A DNA stretch of 64,000 nucleotides from Shinella lacus. Lineage in GTDB: Bacteria; Pseudomonadota; Alphaproteobacteria; Rhizobiales; Rhizobiaceae. How positions within the stretch are numbered: position 1 is the stretch's first letter; each line of letters starts with the position of its first letter. The DNA is taken from the NCBI RefSeq assembly GCF_010994755.1, contig NZ_WHSB02000005.1, positions 281,281-345,280 of the forward strand, read 5' to 3'. Positions 55,086 to 63,658 of the stretch are shown piece after piece. A model generated the notes under the pieces. The model was not told where the DNA came from. It was given only the letters and a program-made list of their open reading frames with translations, and searched no databases. The translations under genes were made by a program, and so were the position numbers.

Positions 55086-57512
55086 ATGAAATTCACGCTC
55101 TCCTGGCTGAAGGACCATCTCGATACCGACGCCTCGCTGGAAGACATCTGCGCGAAGCTGACGGCGATCGGCCTCGAAGTGGAAGACGTCGACGACAAGG
55201 CGGCCTTCAAGCCCTTCGTCATCGCCAAGGTCGTCTCCGCCGAGCAGCATCCGAACGCCGACAAGCTGCGCGTGCTGATGGTCGATACCGGCAAGGGCGA
55301 TCCGATCCAGGTCGTCTGCGGCGCGCCGAATGCGCGCACCGGCCTCGTCGGCGCCTTCGCGGCGCCCGGCACCTATGTGCCCGGCATCGACGTGACGCTG
55401 GCCGTCGGCACCATCCGCGGCGTCGAGAGCCGCGGCATGATGTGCTCGGAGAAGGAACTGGAAATCTCCGACAGCCATGACGGCATCATCGACCTGCCGG
55501 CCGATGCGCCGGTCGGCCAGAGCTATGCCGCCTATGCCGGTCTCGACGACCCGGTCATCGAGATCAACCTGACGCCGAACAGGCCGGACTGCACCAGCAT
55601 TTTCGGCATCGCCCGCGACCTCGCCGCCTCCGGTCTCGGCACGCTGAAGGCGCCGAAGGCACCGTCCTTCGCGGTCGAAGGCGAGACGCCGGTCAAGGTG
55701 AAGCTCGACCTCGGCGGTGACGATCATCTCTGCCCGGGCTTCGCGCTCCGCCTCGTGCGCGGCGTCAGGAACGGCCCGAGCCCGCGCTGGATGCAGCAGC
55801 GGCTGATCGCGATCGGCCTGCGCCCGATCAATGCGCTGGTCGACATCACCAACTACATGACCTTCGACCAGGGCCGCCCGCTGCACGTCTTCGATGCGGC
55901 CAAGGTGAAGGGCAATCTCGTCGTGCGCCGGGCGGCGGAAGGCGAGAAGGTGCTGGCGCTCAATACGCGCGAATACACGCTGAACCCGTCCAACGTCGTC
56001 ATCGCCGACGACAATGGCGTGGAATCGATCGGCGGCATCATGGGTGGCGAGCACTCGGGCTGCGACGCGGAAACCACCGACGTGCTGATCGAATCGGCTC
56101 TCTGGGACCCTATGAACATCGCCAAGTCCGGCCGCTCGCACGGCATTATCACCGACGCGCGCTACCGCTTCGAGCGCGGCGTGGACCCGGAATACATGGT
56201 GCCGGGCCTCGAACGCGCCACCGAACTGGTGCTGGAGCTCTGCGGCGGCACGGCGGCCAAGACCGACGTCGTCGGCTACAAGGGCTATGACGCCAAGATC
56301 GTCGATTTCCCGTTCACGGACGTCAAGCGCCTCACCGGCCTTGATGTCTCGTCGGATGAAAGCGTCGATATCCTGACCCGCCTCGGCTTCAAGGTTTCGG
56401 GCTCGGGCGAGCGCGTCTCCGTCGCGGTCCCCTCCTGGCGTCCGGATGTCGACGGCAAGGCGGACCTCGTGGAAGAGGTCATGCGCATCCACGGCGTCGA
56501 CAATATCAAGCCGGCGCCGCTCGAAAGCCATGGCGCGGTGAACGGCCGCATCCTCACCACGCTGCAGATCCGCTCACGCCTTGCAAAGCGCGCGCTTGCC
56601 TCGCGCGGCATGATGGAGGCCGTCACCTGGTCGTTCATCCCGAAGGCCCATGCCGAACTCTTCGGCGGTGGCGCCGCTTCGCTGGCGCTGTCGAACCCGA
56701 TTGCCGCCGATATGTCCGACATGCGGCCCTCGCTGCTGCCGGGCCTGCTGGCAGCTGCGCAGCGCAATGCCGACAAGGGGTATGGCGACGTCGCGCTGTT
56801 CGAAGTCTCCGGCACCTACGAGAACGACAGGCCGGAAGGCCAGCGCCGCGTGGCCGGCGGTGTGCGCCGCGGCACGGCCTCGCTCGCGGGTTCCGGCCGT
56901 CTCTGGTCGAATGCCGCCAAGGGCGGCGGCAAGCCGGTCGACGTCTATGACGCCAAGGCCGATGCGCTCGCCGTGATCGAGGCCTGCGGCCTGCCGATGG
57001 GCAATGTGCAGATCGAGGCGGGTGCGCCCGCGTGGTATCATCCGGGGCGCTCCGGCACGATCAAGATGGGGCCGAAGGTCGTGCTCGGATATTTCGGCGA
57101 GTTCCATCCGAAGGCGCTCGGCGTGCTCGACGTGTCCGGCGCGCTCGCCGGCTTCGAGATCTATGTCGATGCCATGCCGGAGCCGAAGAAGAAGGCGACC
57201 CGCACCAAGCCGGCGCTCGACCTTTCGCCTTTCCAGGCCGTCAAGCGCGACTTCGCCTTCGTCGTCGACAAGACGGTGGATGCCGGCGCCATCGTACGCG
57301 CCGCCACCGGCGCCGACCGCAAGCTGATCGCCGGCGTCACCGTCTTCGACGTCTTCGAGGGCACCTCGCTCGGCGAAGACAAGAAGTCGATCGCCATCGA
57401 AGTCGTCATCCAGCCGACCGACAAGACGCTGACGGACGAGGATTTCGAGGCGCTGACGGCAAAGATCGTTGGCAACGTCGTCAAGACGACGGGCGGCACG
57501 CTGCGGGCGTAA
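55086..57512 (+). CDS. pheT: Phenylalanine--tRNA ligase beta subunit
   Basis: Beta subunit (808 residues). N-terminal [33 protein letters not shown] is followed by a tRNA-binding domain (residues ~40-150), a B3/B4 editing domain, B5 with [16 protein letters not shown]-like text ([21 protein letters not shown]), the catalytic-like core, and a C-terminal ferredoxin-fold anticodon-binding domain ([22 protein letters not shown]). A long antisense open frame over pheS/pheT is not real. A 29-bp inverted repeat lies after the stop. Confidence 0.98.
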   Translation: MKFTLSWLKDHLDTDASLEDICAKLTAIGLEVEDVDDKAAFKPFVIAKVVSAEQHPNADKLRVLMVDTGKGDPIQVVCGAPNARTGLVGAFAAPGTYVPGIDVTLAVGTIRGVESRGMMCSEKELEISDSHDGIIDLPADAPVGQSYAAYAGLDDPVIEINLTPNRPDCTSIFGIARDLAASGLGTLKAPKAPSFAVEGETPVKVKLDLGGDDHLCPGFALRLVRGVRNGPSPRWMQQRLIAIGLRPINALVDITNYMTFDQGRPLHVFDAAKVKGNLVVRRAAEGEKVLALNTREYTLNPSNVVIADDNGVESIGGIMGGEHSGCDAETTDVLIESALWDPMNIAKSGRSHGIITDARYRFERGVDPEYMVPGLERATELVLELCGGTAAKTDVVGYKGYDAKIVDFPFTDVKRLTGLDVSSDESVDILTRLGFKVSGSGERVSVAVPSWRPDVDGKADLVEEVMRIHGVDNIKPAPLESHGAVNGRILTTLQIRSRLAKRALASRGMMEAVTWSFIPKAHAELFGGGAASLALSNPIAADMSDMRPSLLPGLLAAAQRNADKGYGDVALFEVSGTYENDRPEGQRRVAGGVRRGTASLAGSGRLWSNAAKGGGKPVDVYDAKADALAVIEACGLPMGNVQIEAGAPAWYHPGRSGTIKMGPKVVLGYFGEFHPKALGVLDVSGALAGFEIYVDAMPEPKKKATRTKPALDLSPFQAVKRDFAFVVDKTVDAGAIVRAATGADRKLIAGVTVFDVFEGTSLGEDKKSIAIEVVIQPTDKTLTDEDFEALTAKIVGNVVKTTGGTLRA

Positions 57513-57554
57513 TTGTGTAAAGGTACCAATTCAAGGCCTGCCGACCTCTCCTCC

Positions 57555-57641
57555 GTCATCCTCGGGCTTGACCCGAGGATCCACGCATCACGATACGCCC
57601 TCACTTGTGGCATGGATCCTCGGGTCAAGCCCGAGGATGAC
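57555..57641. repeat. 29-bp perfect inverted repeat between pheT and mbfA
   Basis: Arms 57555-57583 and 57613-57641 are perfect reverse complements over 29 bp with a 29-nt spacer. Each arm also contains a small hairpin of its own (CCTCGGG/CCCGAGG). It sits between the convergent ends of pheT and mbfA, where it may end both transcripts. The motif CCTCGGGCTTGACCCGAGG is common in intergenic palindromes of alphaproteobacteria, from memory. Confidence 0.9.
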
Positions 57642-57669
57642 GCAGTGGGTGGGGTGTGCCTTTTGCGTT

Positions 57670-58653
57670 TCAGGCATTGCCAATCAGCACACCCGCCGCC
57701 AACACGAGGCTGCCGCCGAGCACGACCTGCATGGCGGCGCGCAGGAACGGCGTTTCCATGTAGCGGTTCTGGATGAAGGCGATGGCCCAGAGTTCGATGA
57801 ACACGACGATGACGGCGATGGTCGTGGCCAGCAGGAAATTCGGGATGAGATAGGGCAGCGCGTGGCCGAGGCCGCCGAGCGCCGTCATGATGCCGGAGGC
57901 GAGGCCGCGTTTGACGGGCGAGCCGCGGCCGGAGAGTTTTCCGTCGTCATGGGCTGCCTCCGTGAAGCCCATGGAGATGCCAGCGCCGACGGAGGCGGAG
58001 AGGCCGACCAAGAAGGTCTGCCAGGTATCCTGCGTTGCGAAGGCAGCGGCGAAGATCGGCGCGAGCGTCGAGACCGAGCCGTCCATCAGCCCGGCAAGGC
58101 CCGGCTGCACATAGGTCAGCACGAATTGCCGCCGCGAAGTCTGGTCCTCCTCGGCCTTCACATCCACCGGCGTGTGCTCCTCGCCGAGCCTGCGGGCGAG
58201 CGATTCATGCGACTTTTCCGCCAGCGCCAGGTCGCCCAGCAGCTTTCGCGTCGCGGCGTCCTGCGTGCGCGAAGCGGCGGTCAGGTAGAAGCGGTGGGCG
58301 GCGTCCTCCATGGCCTCCGCCTGCTCCCGGATCTTGTCGACCGACATGTTGGCGATCAGCCAGTCGGGCTTTCGCTCCGGGAAGTCGCGCACATATTCAC
58401 GCCGCACCAGCGGGATGCGGTCGCCGAAGCGGGCGATGTGCCGATCGATCAGCATCTGGCGGTGATGGCTCTCCTCTTCCGCCATCTCCTCGAAGACCCG
58501 GGCGGAATGCGGATAGGCGTCACGCAGCGCATCGGCATAGGCGAGATAGATGCGGCCGTCGTCCTCTTCGGAGGAAATGGCGAGCGCCAGGATTTCCTGT
58601 TCGCTAAGCGATTCGAGGCTGCGTTTGCCGGGGCGAAGAAGGCGGGAGAACAT
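57670..58653 (-). CDS. mbfA: Membrane-bound ferritin-type iron exporter MbfA
   Basis: A 327-residue two-part protein: an N-terminal erythrin/ferritin-like domain (residues ~20-160) with carboxylate and histidine ligands in ISSEEDDGRIYLAYADALRD, EEMAEEESHHRQML and AEKSHESLARRLGEEH, and a C-terminal VIT1-type membrane domain with about five helices (LAGLMDGSVSTLAPIFAAAFA onward). In rhizobia and agrobacteria MbfA exports excess iron to protect from iron and peroxide stress. The promoter overlaps a perfect Irr-type element, so it should be repressed when iron is low. Confidence 0.95.
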   Translation of the reverse strand: MFSRLLRPGKRSLESLSEQEILALAISSEEDDGRIYLAYADALRDAYPHSARVFEEMAEEESHHRQMLIDRHIARFGDRIPLVRREYVRDFPERKPDWLIANMSVDKIREQAEAMEDAAHRFYLTAASRTQDAATRKLLGDLALAEKSHESLARRLGEEHTPVDVKAEEDQTSRRQFVLTYVQPGLAGLMDGSVSTLAPIFAAAFATQDTWQTFLVGLSASVGAGISMGFTEAAHDDGKLSGRGSPVKRGLASGIMTALGGLGHALPYLIPNFLLATTIAVIVVFIELWAIAFIQNRYMETPFLRAAMQVVLGGSLVLAAGVLIGNA

Positions 58654-58667
58654 CGGCGAAAATCCAG

Positions 58668-58684
58668 TTTAGAATTATTCTAAA
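58668..58684 (-). promoter_or_regulatory. Iron control element (ICE, putative Irr-binding site) of mbfA
   Basis: TTTAGAATTATTCTAAA is a perfect 17-bp palindrome matching the rhizobial ICE consensus, 15-31 bp upstream of the mbfA ATG. It overlaps the -10 element and the likely transcription start of the mbfA promoter, which is the position of a repressor operator. In Agrobacterium Irr represses mbfA under iron limitation. Confidence 0.92.
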
Positions 58685-58710
58685 TATAGGATCGCATTCG
58701 CTGCGGTCAA
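58683..58710 (-). promoter_or_regulatory. Putative sigma70-type promoter of mbfA
   Basis: On the minus strand -35 TTGACC (58705-58710) and -10 TATATT (58683-58688) are separated by 16 bp. The -10 box shares two bases with the ICE palindrome and initiation would fall inside it. Predicted from sequence only. Confidence 0.6.
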
Positions 58711-58772
58711 CCTCGACAGAGTGTCGCGGCTAACGCTAGAGTGGTGGCGACAGAGACTGCAAAGGACGCAAT

Positions 58773-59597
58773 GTGACCGCCGCACTGAAGCCGCTTTCTG
58801 CAAGCCGCGACACATTGCTGGACCATCTCGGCCGCCGCCTCGCAGACCGCCTGCAAAGCCAGGCGTCCGGCTACGAGCCCTACACGCCCTCCGACCCGGA
58901 AACGCTGGCGCGCACGCTGCGGCCCGGCGACGTGCTGCTGGTCGAGGGCAACCAGAAGGTCTCGGCGGCGATCAAATACCTCACTCAATCGACCTGGTCG
59001 CATGCGGCGCTCTTCGTCGGCGACGAGATCCCGCTGACGCTCGACCAGGCGGCGCTGCCCTCGATCGATCGGCCGCAACTCATCGAGGTCAATCTCGGCG
59101 AGGGCTGCGTGGCGGTGCCGCTCACCAAATACCGGACCTACAACACGCGCATCTGCCGGCCCGTCGGCCTGACGCCGGAGGATCGCAACATGCTGGTCTC
59201 CTTCATGGTCTCGCGCCTCGGGCTGAAATACGACCTGAAGAACATCACCGACATGCTGCGCTTCTTCCTGCCGGCGCCGCCCGTGCCGGTGCGCTGGCGC
59301 CGCCGCATGCTGGCTTTCGGTTCGGGCGATCCGACGCGGGCGATCTGCTCCACGCTGATCGCGGAAGCCTTCGAGCGGATCCGCTACCCGATCCTGCCGG
59401 ATATCGTCCGCTCGCCGGGCCATGCGGCCGCGACCTCGACCTATTCGCGCGAAGAGATCCTGCATATCCGCCACCACTCGCTCTACACGCCCCGCGATTT
59501 CGACCTCTCGCCCTATTTCGAGGTGGTCAAGCCGACGCTGAAATATGGCTTCGACTACAAGCGGCTGGAATGGGCTCTGGATCGCGAAGGCCCCTGA
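58773..59597 (+). CDS. YiiX/YebB-like permuted papain-fold (NlpC/P60-related) protein
   Basis: A 274-residue protein of the YiiX/YebB group. The family core is LRPGDVLLVEGNQKVSAAIKYLTQSTWSHAALFVGDE (residues ~50-86, with catalytic-type His in SHAALFVG), followed by the second motif ICSTLIAEAFERIRYPILP with the Cys (around residue 190). The order His-before-Cys is the circularly permuted arrangement. No signal peptide is visible. It starts with GTG after AAGGA. Substrate unknown; relatives include lipid or cell-wall amidases. Divergent from mbfA. Confidence 0.85.
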   Translation: MTAALKPLSASRDTLLDHLGRRLADRLQSQASGYEPYTPSDPETLARTLRPGDVLLVEGNQKVSAAIKYLTQSTWSHAALFVGDEIPLTLDQAALPSIDRPQLIEVNLGEGCVAVPLTKYRTYNTRICRPVGLTPEDRNMLVSFMVSRLGLKYDLKNITDMLRFFLPAPPVPVRWRRRMLAFGSGDPTRAICSTLIAEAFERIRYPILPDIVRSPGHAAATSTYSREEILHIRHHSLYTPRDFDLSPYFEVVKPTLKYGFDYKRLEWALDREGP

Positions 59598-59655
59598 CCC
59601 CCCTGCGGCGATCGGCCGGATTGTATGCGGCCGGCCGGCATCCTATCTTCGGGCC

Positions 59656-60123
59656 ATGACCGACGATGCTCCCGACCGCCTCTCCCATTTCGCCGCCATC
59701 CGTGCCCGTGCGGAGGCGGAGATGCTGGCGATCGGCGTCACCGCCGCGTTCATTCCGCTGCTGGTGGAGACGTTTTATGGCCGCGTGCGGGCGCATCCGG
59801 AGCTTGGCCCGGTCTTCGACGGCCGGCTTCAAGGCCGCTGGCCGGAGCATATGGCGAAGATGAACCGCTTCTGGTCCGCCGTCGCCTTCAAGGACGGCGG
59901 CTATGGCGGCAAGCCGGTGATGGCGCATCAGGGTGTGCAGGGCATGAACCCGCCGCTGTTCCAGACCTGGCTCGGCCTGTTTTCCGCGACGCTGGACGAC
60001 ATCGCGCCCTCGCCAGAGGCGAAGGCGTGGTTCATGGCGACGGCCGAGCGGATCGCGAAGAGCCTGGTGCTGTCGCTCTTCTACAACCCGGCCGACGACG
60101 ACCCGGGTCTCAAGCGCGCTTAG
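59656..60123 (+). CDS. Group III truncated hemoglobin
   Basis: A 155-residue globin of the truncated group III type. Recognisable stretches: FIPLLVETFYGRVRAHPELGPVF, HMAKMNRFWSAVAFKDGGYGGKPVMAHQGVQGMNPPLFQTWLGLFSATL. The proximal His is expected in AHQG and aromatic B/E-helix residues are present. Proteins of this group bind O2 or NO with small pockets. The start MTDDAPDRLSHF is chosen; upstream frame belongs to the previous gene's antisense extension. Its stop overlaps the stop of the convergent OmpA gene by 4 bp. Confidence 0.9.
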   Translation: MTDDAPDRLSHFAAIRARAEAEMLAIGVTAAFIPLLVETFYGRVRAHPELGPVFDGRLQGRWPEHMAKMNRFWSAVAFKDGGYGGKPVMAHQGVQGMNPPLFQTWLGLFSATLDDIAPSPEAKAWFMATAERIAKSLVLSLFYNPADDDPGLKRA

Positions 60124-60782
60124 CTCTTAAGCGGCGAGATCGCGATTTCGACGCGACGGTTCTGCGCGCGGCCCATTTCCGACGCGTTGGAGGCGATCGG
60201 ACGCTCCAGGCCATACCCCATCGCCGACATGCGGCGCGGATCGACACCGCGCGAGGCGAGGTAGTTCGCGACCGAATTGGCGCGGCGGTTGGAGAGATCC
60301 ATGTTGTAGCCGGCATTGCCGACCGAGTCGGTGTGGCCGTCGACGTCGATCAGCGTCTTGTCGAACTTGCGCAGCACGATCGCCACCGAATCAAGCGTCG
60401 GATAGAACGGCGGGATCACCTGGTCCTGGTCGGTCGAGAAGGTCACGTTCGACGGCATGTTCAGAACGATGCGGTCGCCCACGCGGGTGACCGAGACGCC
60501 GGTGCCCTGAAGCTGCGCGCGCAGCTCGGATTCCTGCGTGTCCATGTAATTGCCGATCGCGCCGCCGGCGAGCGCGCCGACACCGGCGCCGATCAGCGCG
60601 GCATTGCGGCGCTGCACCGGGTTGTTGCCGATGAGCAGGCCGGCCACGGCGCCCACGCCGGCGCCGATCGCGGCCCCCCCGGCGGTGTTCGAGACCTTCT
60701 GTTCGCCCGTATAGGGGTCAGTCGTCGTGCAGGCAGAAAGATAGACCGCGGCAACCGCGATAACAGCGCATTTCTTGTACAT
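60120..60782 (-). CDS. OmpA family lipoprotein (YiaD-like)
   Basis: A 220-residue outer-membrane-associated lipoprotein. The lipobox LSAC places the lipidated Cys near residue 18. A Gly-zipper (GGAAIGAGVGAVAGLLIGNN, GAGVGALAGGAIGNYM) follows, and the C-terminal OmpA-like peptidoglycan-binding domain is intact: VDGHTDSVGNAGYNMDLSNRRANSVANYLASRGV and NRRVEIAI. It tethers the outer membrane to peptidoglycan. It is a single gene, convergent with the globin. Confidence 0.94.
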   Translation of the reverse strand: MYKKCAVIAVAAVYLSACTTTDPYTGEQKVSNTAGGAAIGAGVGAVAGLLIGNNPVQRRNAALIGAGVGALAGGAIGNYMDTQESELRAQLQGTGVSVTRVGDRIVLNMPSNVTFSTDQDQVIPPFYPTLDSVAIVLRKFDKTLIDVDGHTDSVGNAGYNMDLSNRRANSVANYLASRGVDPRRMSAMGYGLERPIASNASEMGRAQNRRVEIAISPLKS

Positions 60783-60861
60783 CTAGGCGTCCCCGAGGAT
60801 TCGATGAATCTGCTTCAACCTAGCGATTGCGGCAGGAACATGAAAGAGGCGCTAGTTTTGC

Positions 60862-61752
60862 CTAGGCTTCGCTGTTTCCGCCCGAGGTGACGCCGGCGCT
60901 CGCCGCGACGACCAAGGCGGTGCCGAGCATCTGGAAGGGCGTCATCGGCTGGCTCAGCACCAGGAAGCCGGCCAGCGCGCCGAGCGCCGGTTCCAGGCTC
61001 ATCAGGATGCCGAAGGCGGACATCGGCATGCGGCGCAGCGCAATCATTTCCAGCGCATAGGGGAAGAGCGGCACGAGGACGGCGAGGCCGAGCATCATGC
61101 CGAGCCCTTCCGGGTTCATCGCCTCGTGCGCGCGCATGAGGCCGAAGGGTGCGGCGGCGACGGCCGCCACGATCAGCGACATGGAGAGCCCTTCCAGCCC
61201 CTTGAAGAGCTTTCCGGACTTCTTCATCAGAACGATATAGGTGCCCCAGCCGACGCCGGCGCCGCAGGCGAAGAGCACGCCGACGGGATCGCCGACCCAG
61301 CCTTCGCCGTCATGGGAGAGCAGCACGACGCCGATGAAGGCCGCGAGCGGCCAGATCAACCGCCAGCCGCCGCCAAGCCCCCAGGTCGCGACGGCGAGCG
61401 GACCGAGAAACTCGATCGCCATGACCAGGCCGAGCGGAATGCGGTCGATCGCGGCGAAGAAACAGAGCGTCATGGCCGCCATGGTGGTGCCGAGCGTCAG
61501 CGCGCTCTTCCATTGCTCGCGGCTGTAGGAGCGCATGGGCGGGCGCACGATGATCGCCAGCACGGCGGCTGCCATGACCAAGCGGAGGAAAGTCGTGGTG
61601 GATGGCCCGTAGGCGTCGATCGCGGTGGCGGAAAACGCCGAGCCGAATTGGATGCTCGACATGGAGGCGAGGCAGAGCAGCACGCCCGAAAAAAGCCCCG
61701 CATTGCCGGAGCCGGAAAGCTTGCCGCCCGCTACCACCTGTTGATCTGCCAT
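60862..61752 (-). CDS. EamA/RhtA-type transporter
   Basis: A 296-residue ten-helix transporter of the drug/metabolite superfamily with two EamA repeats (IQFGSAFSATAIDAYGPSTTTFLRLVMAAAVLAIIV and GVGWGTYIVLMKKSGKLFKGLEGLSMSLIVAAVAAAPFGL). The arrangement matches RhtA, which exports threonine and homoserine, but the substrate is uncertain. The ATG at 61752 has GGAGGAG upstream; a GTG 21 bp earlier would include the ribosome site itself. It lies downstream of the amidohydrolase but after a strong terminator. Confidence 0.9.
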   Translation of the reverse strand: MADQQVVAGGKLSGSGNAGLFSGVLLCLASMSSIQFGSAFSATAIDAYGPSTTTFLRLVMAAAVLAIIVRPPMRSYSREQWKSALTLGTTMAAMTLCFFAAIDRIPLGLVMAIEFLGPLAVATWGLGGGWRLIWPLAAFIGVVLLSHDGEGWVGDPVGVLFACGAGVGWGTYIVLMKKSGKLFKGLEGLSMSLIVAAVAAAPFGLMRAHEAMNPEGLGMMLGLAVLVPLFPYALEMIALRRMPMSAFGILMSLEPALGALAGFLVLSQPMTPFQMLGTALVVAASAGVTSGGNSEA

Positions 61753-61848
61753 GTGAGATGCTCCTCCAGGCACCCAGTCCTAGAGGAGGGTCTGCCAGCC
61801 GACAAATGGATAATCGTGACGCCTTGCTTCAGGAAAATTGATGCTAAA

Positions 61849-61893
61849 GTTTGTCAGGGAAAAGTGGAAACCGGTTTTCCCGAAAAGACAAAC
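61849..61893. repeat. Nested palindromic element upstream of the EamA gene
   Basis: Outer arms GTTTGTC/GACAAAC and inner arms GGGAAAA/TTTTCCC enclose an ACCGGT core. Related GGGAAAA...TTTTCCC palindromes are frequent in rhizobial intergenic DNA, from memory; only one copy is seen in this window. It lies next to the 43-bp palindrome. Confidence 0.6.
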
Positions 61894-61906
61894 GAAAACA
61901 AAGAAA

Positions 61907-61949
61907 CCTGGAGTCTGTCAGGTTCATAATGAACCTGACAGACTCCAGG
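61907..61949 (-). terminator. 43-bp perfect palindrome acting as terminator of the amidohydrolase gene
   Basis: Arms of 21 bp (CCTGGAGTCTGTCAGGTTCAT and its exact complement) around a single central A. On the minus strand it starts 2 bp after the amidohydrolase stop and is followed by TTTCTTTGTTTT, so it has the form of an intrinsic terminator with an unusually long stem. Confidence 0.8.
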
Positions 61950-61951
61950 CC

Positions 61952-62977
61952 TCAGCCGGTGATGCCCTTCAGCGTGTTGGCGACGTTGGGGCCGATTTCC
62001 GGCACGCCGTAGCCGCCTTCCATGACGACGAGCACGGGCAGGCCGGATGCCGCGACCGCGCGTCCCATCGTGATGTAATCCGGCGAGACGAGCTTGAAGA
62101 AGGAGATCGGGTCCTTCTCGAACGTATCGACGCCGAGCGACAGCACGATCACCTCCGCGCCGAAGGCGGCGATACGCTTCAGTGCGTCGTGAAGGGCGGC
62201 CTCCCAGACAGAATAGGGCGTGCCGGGCGGCAGCGGGTAGTTCTGCGTCGTGCCTGCGCCGGCGCCCTTGCCGGTCTCTTCCGCATAGCCGAGGAAGTGC
62301 GGGAAGGCTTCGGCCGGATCGCCGTGCAGCGAGGCAAAATAGACGTCGCCGCGCTCGTAGAAGATATCCTGTGTGCCGTTGCCATGGTGGAAATCGACAT
62401 CGAGCACCGCGACCTTCTTCGCGCCCTTGTCGAGGAAGCGCTGGGCGGCGACGGCGGCGTTGTTGATGAAGCAATAGCCGCCGAAACTATCGATGCCGGC
62501 ATGGTGGCCGGGCGGACGGCAGAGCGCGAAGGCGGCCTTGTCGCCGCCGGCCACGATGTCGGCCGCCGTCAACGCGGTCTGCATGGAGGAGACGGCCGCT
62601 TCCCAGGTGCCCGGCGTGATCGCGGTTTCCGTGGCGTTGCAATAATAGCCGAGCAGGCCATCGATCTGGGTGGGGATGCGCGGCGAGGTGCGGCGCACGG
62701 GGAAGGAGGTGGCGATCGCCTCGCCCCGGTAACCGGCGGCCTTCCACTTTTCCCAAGCCACTTCCAGAAAGGCGAGGTAGCCGGCATCGTGGACCTTCAG
62801 CGCGGTTTCGAGCCCGTGGCGTTCCGGTGCGGACACATCTGTGAAACCGGCATCCTTGACCGCCGCCAAGATCCACTCCGCCCGGAACGGCGCCTCGAAG
62901 GGCGGTACGAGCTCGCCGCCGTAAAGCTCGGTGCGAGCGTTCCTGAGCTTGTGGTCCTCGGAAAAGATAACGCGCAT
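61952..62977 (-). CDS. Histone deacetylase family protein (acetylpolyamine amidohydrolase-like)
   Basis: A 341-residue Zn-dependent deacetylase fold. The His pair is in ALCRPPGHHAGIDSFGGYCFINNAAVAA (around residue 148), Zn ligands in VLDVDFHHGNGTQDIFYERGDVYFASLHGDP (Asp and His) and SLGVDTFEKDPIS (Asp). The VMEGGYGVPEIG stretch completes the site. Bacterial members of this class deacetylate acetylpolyamines or similar amides. The start MRVIFSEDHKLRNARTELYGG is that of acetylpolyamine amidohydrolases; the frame is open far upstream without family sequence. Confidence 0.92.
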   Translation of the reverse strand: MRVIFSEDHKLRNARTELYGGELVPPFEAPFRAEWILAAVKDAGFTDVSAPERHGLETALKVHDAGYLAFLEVAWEKWKAAGYRGEAIATSFPVRRTSPRIPTQIDGLLGYYCNATETAITPGTWEAAVSSMQTALTAADIVAGGDKAAFALCRPPGHHAGIDSFGGYCFINNAAVAAQRFLDKGAKKVAVLDVDFHHGNGTQDIFYERGDVYFASLHGDPAEAFPHFLGYAEETGKGAGAGTTQNYPLPPGTPYSVWEAALHDALKRIAAFGAEVIVLSLGVDTFEKDPISFFKLVSPDYITMGRAVAASGLPVLVVMEGGYGVPEIGPNVANTLKGITG

Positions 62978-63117
62978 GAAGGGTTCCCCGTTTTCATTCG
63001 GGCGCGACGGTAGTGCATTTTCCGGGCAAGGGGAATCTCTCCCGCGGGGTAGGTTGGTGCTTTCTGAACGGCAATCGCCCCGCTTTCGCGGAGGCGATTG
63101 GAACAATGTCGGCGTGT

Positions 63118-63528
63118 TCAGGCGAGGGCTGCGCGCTGCTGACGGCCGAGGCCGATCTGCTTGACGAGCAGGATATCGGCAACCGCCACGGCCACGACCG
63201 CGATGAGGCCGATGCCGGTGAGCGTCAGCCCGCTGCGGGCGAAGAGCAGCACGGCCACGCTGCCGATGACCCATAGCGCATCGCCGGCGATGGCGAAGCG
63301 GACTGCGGCGGGCGACGGCCGCTCCTGCCGGCCGACGGCGAGGTGGAAGGCGCCCCAGACAAGGAAGAAGGCGGCGAAACCGTTGAGGACGGCCGGCGTT
63401 GCGAGCGGGCCGACGAGGCTGCCGATCGGACCCGACAGGGCAAAGAGGCCGGCCGCGGCGACGAGCGAGAAGACGCCGTCGGCAAGCATGATGGACTTCA
63501 GGAGATTGCGGTTGAGGGTGGCGAACAT
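63118..63528 (-). CDS. Small membrane protein, four hydrophobic segments
   Basis: A 136-residue protein with four membrane segments (IMLADGVFSLVAAAGLFALSG, AVLNGFAAFFLVWGAFHLAVG, AIAGDALWVIGSVAVLLFA, LTGIGLIAVVAVAVADILLV). No family is recognised with confidence. The start at 63528 has AAGGAG upstream. It is divergent from the MmyB-type regulator with a palindromic operator midway, so it is the regulator's likely target. Confidence 0.8.
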   Translation of the reverse strand: MFATLNRNLLKSIMLADGVFSLVAAAGLFALSGPIGSLVGPLATPAVLNGFAAFFLVWGAFHLAVGRQERPSPAAVRFAIAGDALWVIGSVAVLLFARSGLTLTGIGLIAVVAVAVADILLVKQIGLGRQQRAALA

Positions 63529-63584
63529 TGTGGGCTCCTTTCGTTTCGATGGGCTGATCCTGCCGGGAGCGGTGCGGCAAACCA

Positions 63585-63601
63585 ATTACCTTGGAGGTAA
63601 T
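63585..63601. promoter_or_regulatory. Putative operator between the small membrane protein and the XRE regulator
   Basis: Perfect inverted repeat ATTACCT-TGG-AGGTAAT (7-bp arms, 3-bp spacer). It lies 56 bp from one start codon and 57 bp from the other, the symmetrical position of a shared operator. Confidence 0.7.
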
Positions 63602-63658
63602 GGAAATGATGTCGCGCCTGCTGTTTAGTGCGCGGGACAGCATGAATAGGAGACCGGC

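Noticed and set aside
53256-56531. A 1091-codon open frame on the minus strand opposite rplT, pheS and pheT
   Set aside because: It is the antisense shadow of three strongly conserved translation genes and shows no recognisable domain.
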